Part shown: piece by piece, positions 46,197 through 47,993 of the stretch | Layout: the number at the start of each line of letters is the position of its first letter | How positions within the stretch are numbered: the first letter of the stretch is position 1 | DNA from: Bacteroidales bacterium | Lineage (GTDB): Bacteria; Bacteroidota; Bacteroidia; Bacteroidales; UBA7960 | Assembly (NCBI GenBank): GCA_003557965.1 | Contig: PWND01000166.1 | Span: 1-47,993, forward strand | Direction of reading: 5' to 3' | Length of the DNA: 47,993 nt | Notes under the pieces: generated by a model | Database searches by the model: none | The model's input: only the letters and a program-made list of their open reading frames with translations | What the model was told of the DNA's origin: nothing | Translations under genes and position numbers: made by a program

Positions 46197-47780
46197 ATGT
46201 ATAAAAGATGGTGGGGAGCAGCAACCCGACTGATAATGCTTATTTGCATTACTTTTTTTTGTAATGTGCAATTATTAGCTAAAGTTGACAGTGCAGTAAG
46301 CAATCACCTTCTATATAGCAGTAAGGATGCGCTAAATATTAGTGGAGTGAAAATCTTATCAGGCATAATAAGCGGCAACCTTGTTTGGATACTTGCTTTA
46401 GTTTTAATAATATTAACCAGCCTGGCTTATATCCTAATTAAAATATATACCCGCAAACTAATTTCTAAAAACAAAAAGCTCAAAAAACTTTTAAATAAGC
46501 AAAAAAATGAGCTGGAACATGCAAGTAAAGAAATAGAAAGATTGTCAATTGTTGCCAGGGAAACTGAAAATGCAATAACTATTTTTGATAGTGAAGGACG
46601 AATAGAGTGGGCAAATGACAGCTTTACAAAAATATATGGATACTCTATAAATGAATATATTGATGCATTTGGTGATAATATATATGCTTCCAGCTATAAT
46701 AAAAACATAAAAGAGATAATTGACAAGGGGATAAAAAACAGGGAAGCTGTTATTTACGATTACAAAGCCATAACCAAAAACAAAAGAGATATTTGGATAC
46801 AAACAACCTTAACTCCAATATATAATTCAAAAAAACTTTACAAGCTCGTTGCTATAGATACAGACATTACTCAGCTTAAAGAAATGCAAAAAAACCTGCA
46901 AAACAAAACAAATGATTTTCAGGAAATTAATTCGCTATTATTAAAACAAAAAAAAGACTTACAAGCTGCCCAGGAAGAAATGCATTTAATAAATGAGATG
47001 CTTGAAACTGAAAAAAAGAAGTCAGATACACTTCTTTTAAACATTTTGCCAGAGATAACCGCTGAAGAGCTTAAAAAGCATGGCAAATCCGAACCACGAC
47101 ACTATGATAAAACAACTATACTTTTTACTGATTTTGCTAACTTTTCAAGAACATCAAAAATCCGGCCTTTTGAAGAAATAATTGAAGAGCTTGATTATTG
47201 CTTTGCGGCTTTTGATGATATTATAGAAAAATATAATATTGAAAAAATAAAAACAATGGGTGATTCATACATGTGTGTAGGAGGAATCCCCAAAGAGAAT
47301 AATTCAAACCCGATTGATTTAGTTTTGGCAGGATTAGAAATGGCAAACTTTATTAATAAAGAAAGAAGAAGACGAGATCTGTCAGGAAGCCCGTTTTTCA
47401 GCATGCGACTGGGAATCCACACAGGAAAATTATTGGCAGGTGTTGTAGGTAAAAAGAAGTTTGCTTATGATGTTTGGGGCGAAGCCGTCAACCTGGCCAG
47501 ATTTATGGAGATTTCAGGCAAAGAAGACTTTGTCAATATTTCACAGGCAACACACAGTTATATTAAAGAGTTTTTCAATTGCACTTCACGTGGAAAAATT
47601 GGAATAAAGCATAGTGGAATGGTAGAAATGTACCTTGTAAATGGGCTAAAAGAAGATTATGCCGCCGATGCCTCTGGTATTTTTCCTAATGAAAAAATGC
47701 TTGAAGAAATTGAGAAAATAAAAAACAGTTCCGGGGCTTCTCCCCGGGCTGCCGATATTCCGCTCCTGCCGGAGCTTTGA
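46197..47780 (+). CDS. PAS-domain class III adenylate cyclase homologue with altered catalytic site (cyclase 3)
   Basis: This 527-residue protein has an N-terminal hydrophobic signal or anchor (about 10-29), a transmembrane helix (about 60-82), a coiled coil, a PAS/PAC domain (about 118-225; ITIFDSEGRIEWANDSF, IDTDITQLKEM), a second coiled coil, the linker LLLNILPEITAEELKKHGKS and the catalytic domain (about 300-490). Metal ligands D312 and D356 and ATP-type K352 and D425 are present. N432 is kept but the expected arginine four residues on is F436, with arginine shifted to R435 (VNLARFME instead of VNLASRME). Activity may be reduced, absent or rescued by the shifted residue. The last 18 or so residues come from a palindromic element. 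Confidence 0.9.
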   Translation: MYKRWWGAATRLIMLICITFFCNVQLLAKVDSAVSNHLLYSSKDALNISGVKILSGIISGNLVWILALVLIILTSLAYILIKIYTRKLISKNKKLKKLLNKQKNELEHASKEIERLSIVARETENAITIFDSEGRIEWANDSFTKIYGYSINEYIDAFGDNIYASSYNKNIKEIIDKGIKNREAVIYDYKAITKNKRDIWIQTTLTPIYNSKKLYKLVAIDTDITQLKEMQKNLQNKTNDFQEINSLLLKQKKDLQAAQEEMHLINEMLETEKKKSDTLLLNILPEITAEELKKHGKSEPRHYDKTTILFTDFANFSRTSKIRPFEEIIEELDYCFAAFDDIIEKYNIEKIKTMGDSYMCVGGIPKENNSNPIDLVLAGLEMANFINKERRRRDLSGSPFFSMRLGIHTGKLLAGVVGKKKFAYDVWGEAVNLARFMEISGKEDFVNISQATHSYIKEFFNCTSRGKIGIKHSGMVEMYLVNGLKEDYAADASGIFPNEKMLEEIEKIKNSSGASPRAADIPLLPEL

Positions 47781-47784
47781 ACTG
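47726..47784. repeat. GC-rich palindromic (REP-like) element overlapping the cyclase 3 stop
   Basis: Outer arms CAGTTC (47726-47731) and GAACTG (47779-47784) enclose two hairpins: CCGGGG-cttct-CCCCGG (47731-47747) and GCTCC-tgcc-GGAGC (47762-47775). The result is a three-way-junction fold. The segment is far richer in GC than its surroundings. It encodes the last residues and the stop codon of cyclase 3, and could also end transcription. Resemblance to GC-rich dispersed palindromes seen in other Bacteroidota is from memory. Confidence 0.65.
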
Positions 47785-47993
47785 ATTGGTTGATTTGGGA
47801 GTTGGTTAGTTGGGAAAATAGTTTACTGGGAAAGTGGTTGCACTTCGGCAGGCTCATTGTAAAATTTCGGATATGTGGTTTCGGATAGCGGATTTTTTGA
47901 GCATTGGTGATGGCCTTCGGAGTTTTACCGATAACGAGCATTAGCGAAACGAAGCTGTTTGAAAAATTTGAGACTCGCAAGCAATGAAGATTA
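47785..47993. other. non-coding tail of the window, G-rich, possible repetitive sequence
   Basis: No gene was recognised in the last 209 bases. The plus strand is richer in G and T than the rest, with tandem-like motifs (TTGGTTGATTTGGGAGTTGGTTAGTTGGG; TTTCGGAT twice) and a stretch GCATTAGCGAAACGAAGC. It looks like dispersed repeat or decayed sequence continuing from the palindromic element. Confidence 0.35.

Noticed and set aside
46197..47780. Guanylate rather than adenylate cyclases
   Set aside because: The specificity pair is Lys/Asp in all three (KIKT and FxDxWG patterns), as in adenylate cyclases, not Glu/Cys.

Overview
The window reads as a chromosomal segment of an AT-rich member of the Bacteroidota, probably an anaerobe or facultative anaerobe. 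The evidence is the set of lineage-typical families (DUF6089 porin-like proteins, DUF4105, Wzi-like capsule protein, SusC-type plug domain, Reg_prop/Y_Y_Y sensor), TAnnTTTG-type -7 promoter elements, and the order nadK - DUF6089 - uppS - bamA - skp. No rRNA, tRNA, CRISPR array, phage gene or transposase was seen. Species cannot be named from the sequence.

Region 1 (1-9.9 kb) is C1 and formate metabolism. A partial NAD(P)-binding oxidoreductase and kbl (glycine C-acetyltransferase) run leftward. Opposite them runs an operon-like set: fhs (formate-THF ligase), a NuoE-like subunit, a HydB/NuoF-like flavoprotein, and a large cysteine-type molybdopterin formate dehydrogenase. A convergent mobA (Mo cofactor guanylylation) and a DUF6429 gene follow. 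Together these would interconvert CO2/formate with NAD(H), possibly also with ferredoxin, and load formate onto folate. The 8 kb block is bounded by two inverted copies of a ~130-140 bp element containing a GAAACCCTCA/TGAGGGTTTC hairpin; a third, hairpin-only copy lies at 30.1 kb.

Region 2 (9.9-20.9 kb) is housekeeping and envelope: rlmN overlapping a PlsC-like acyltransferase, a Wzi-like outer-membrane protein, a VanZ-like protein, a UDP-GlcNAc 2-epimerase-like enzyme, a DUF4105 membrane protein (candidate lipoprotein N-acyltransferase), a metallo-beta-lactamase-fold hydrolase, the elongasome pair mrdA-rodA, and nadK.

Region 3 (21-27 kb) is outer-membrane biogenesis: two tandem DUF6089 paralogs separated by a terminator, then uppS, bamA and a Skp/OmpH chaperone. 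A nested stem-loop separates these from leftward genes for a two-domain M16 peptidase and a 15-unit TPR-like repeat protein.

Region 4 (34-48 kb) is the most unusual. A 1995-residue alpha-2-macroglobulin-like protein keeps a CxEQ thioester motif and carries a CarboxypepD_reg plus SusC-type plug domain where the protease bait region would be expected. After a nitroreductase come three consecutive class III nucleotide cyclases. They share the catalytic module but have three different sensor halves: a Reg_prop beta-propeller with Y_Y_Y, a multi-pass membrane domain, and a PAS domain. All have adenylate-cyclase-type specificity residues. The third lacks the usual transition-state arginine, and its C-terminus is encoded by a small GC-rich palindromic element.
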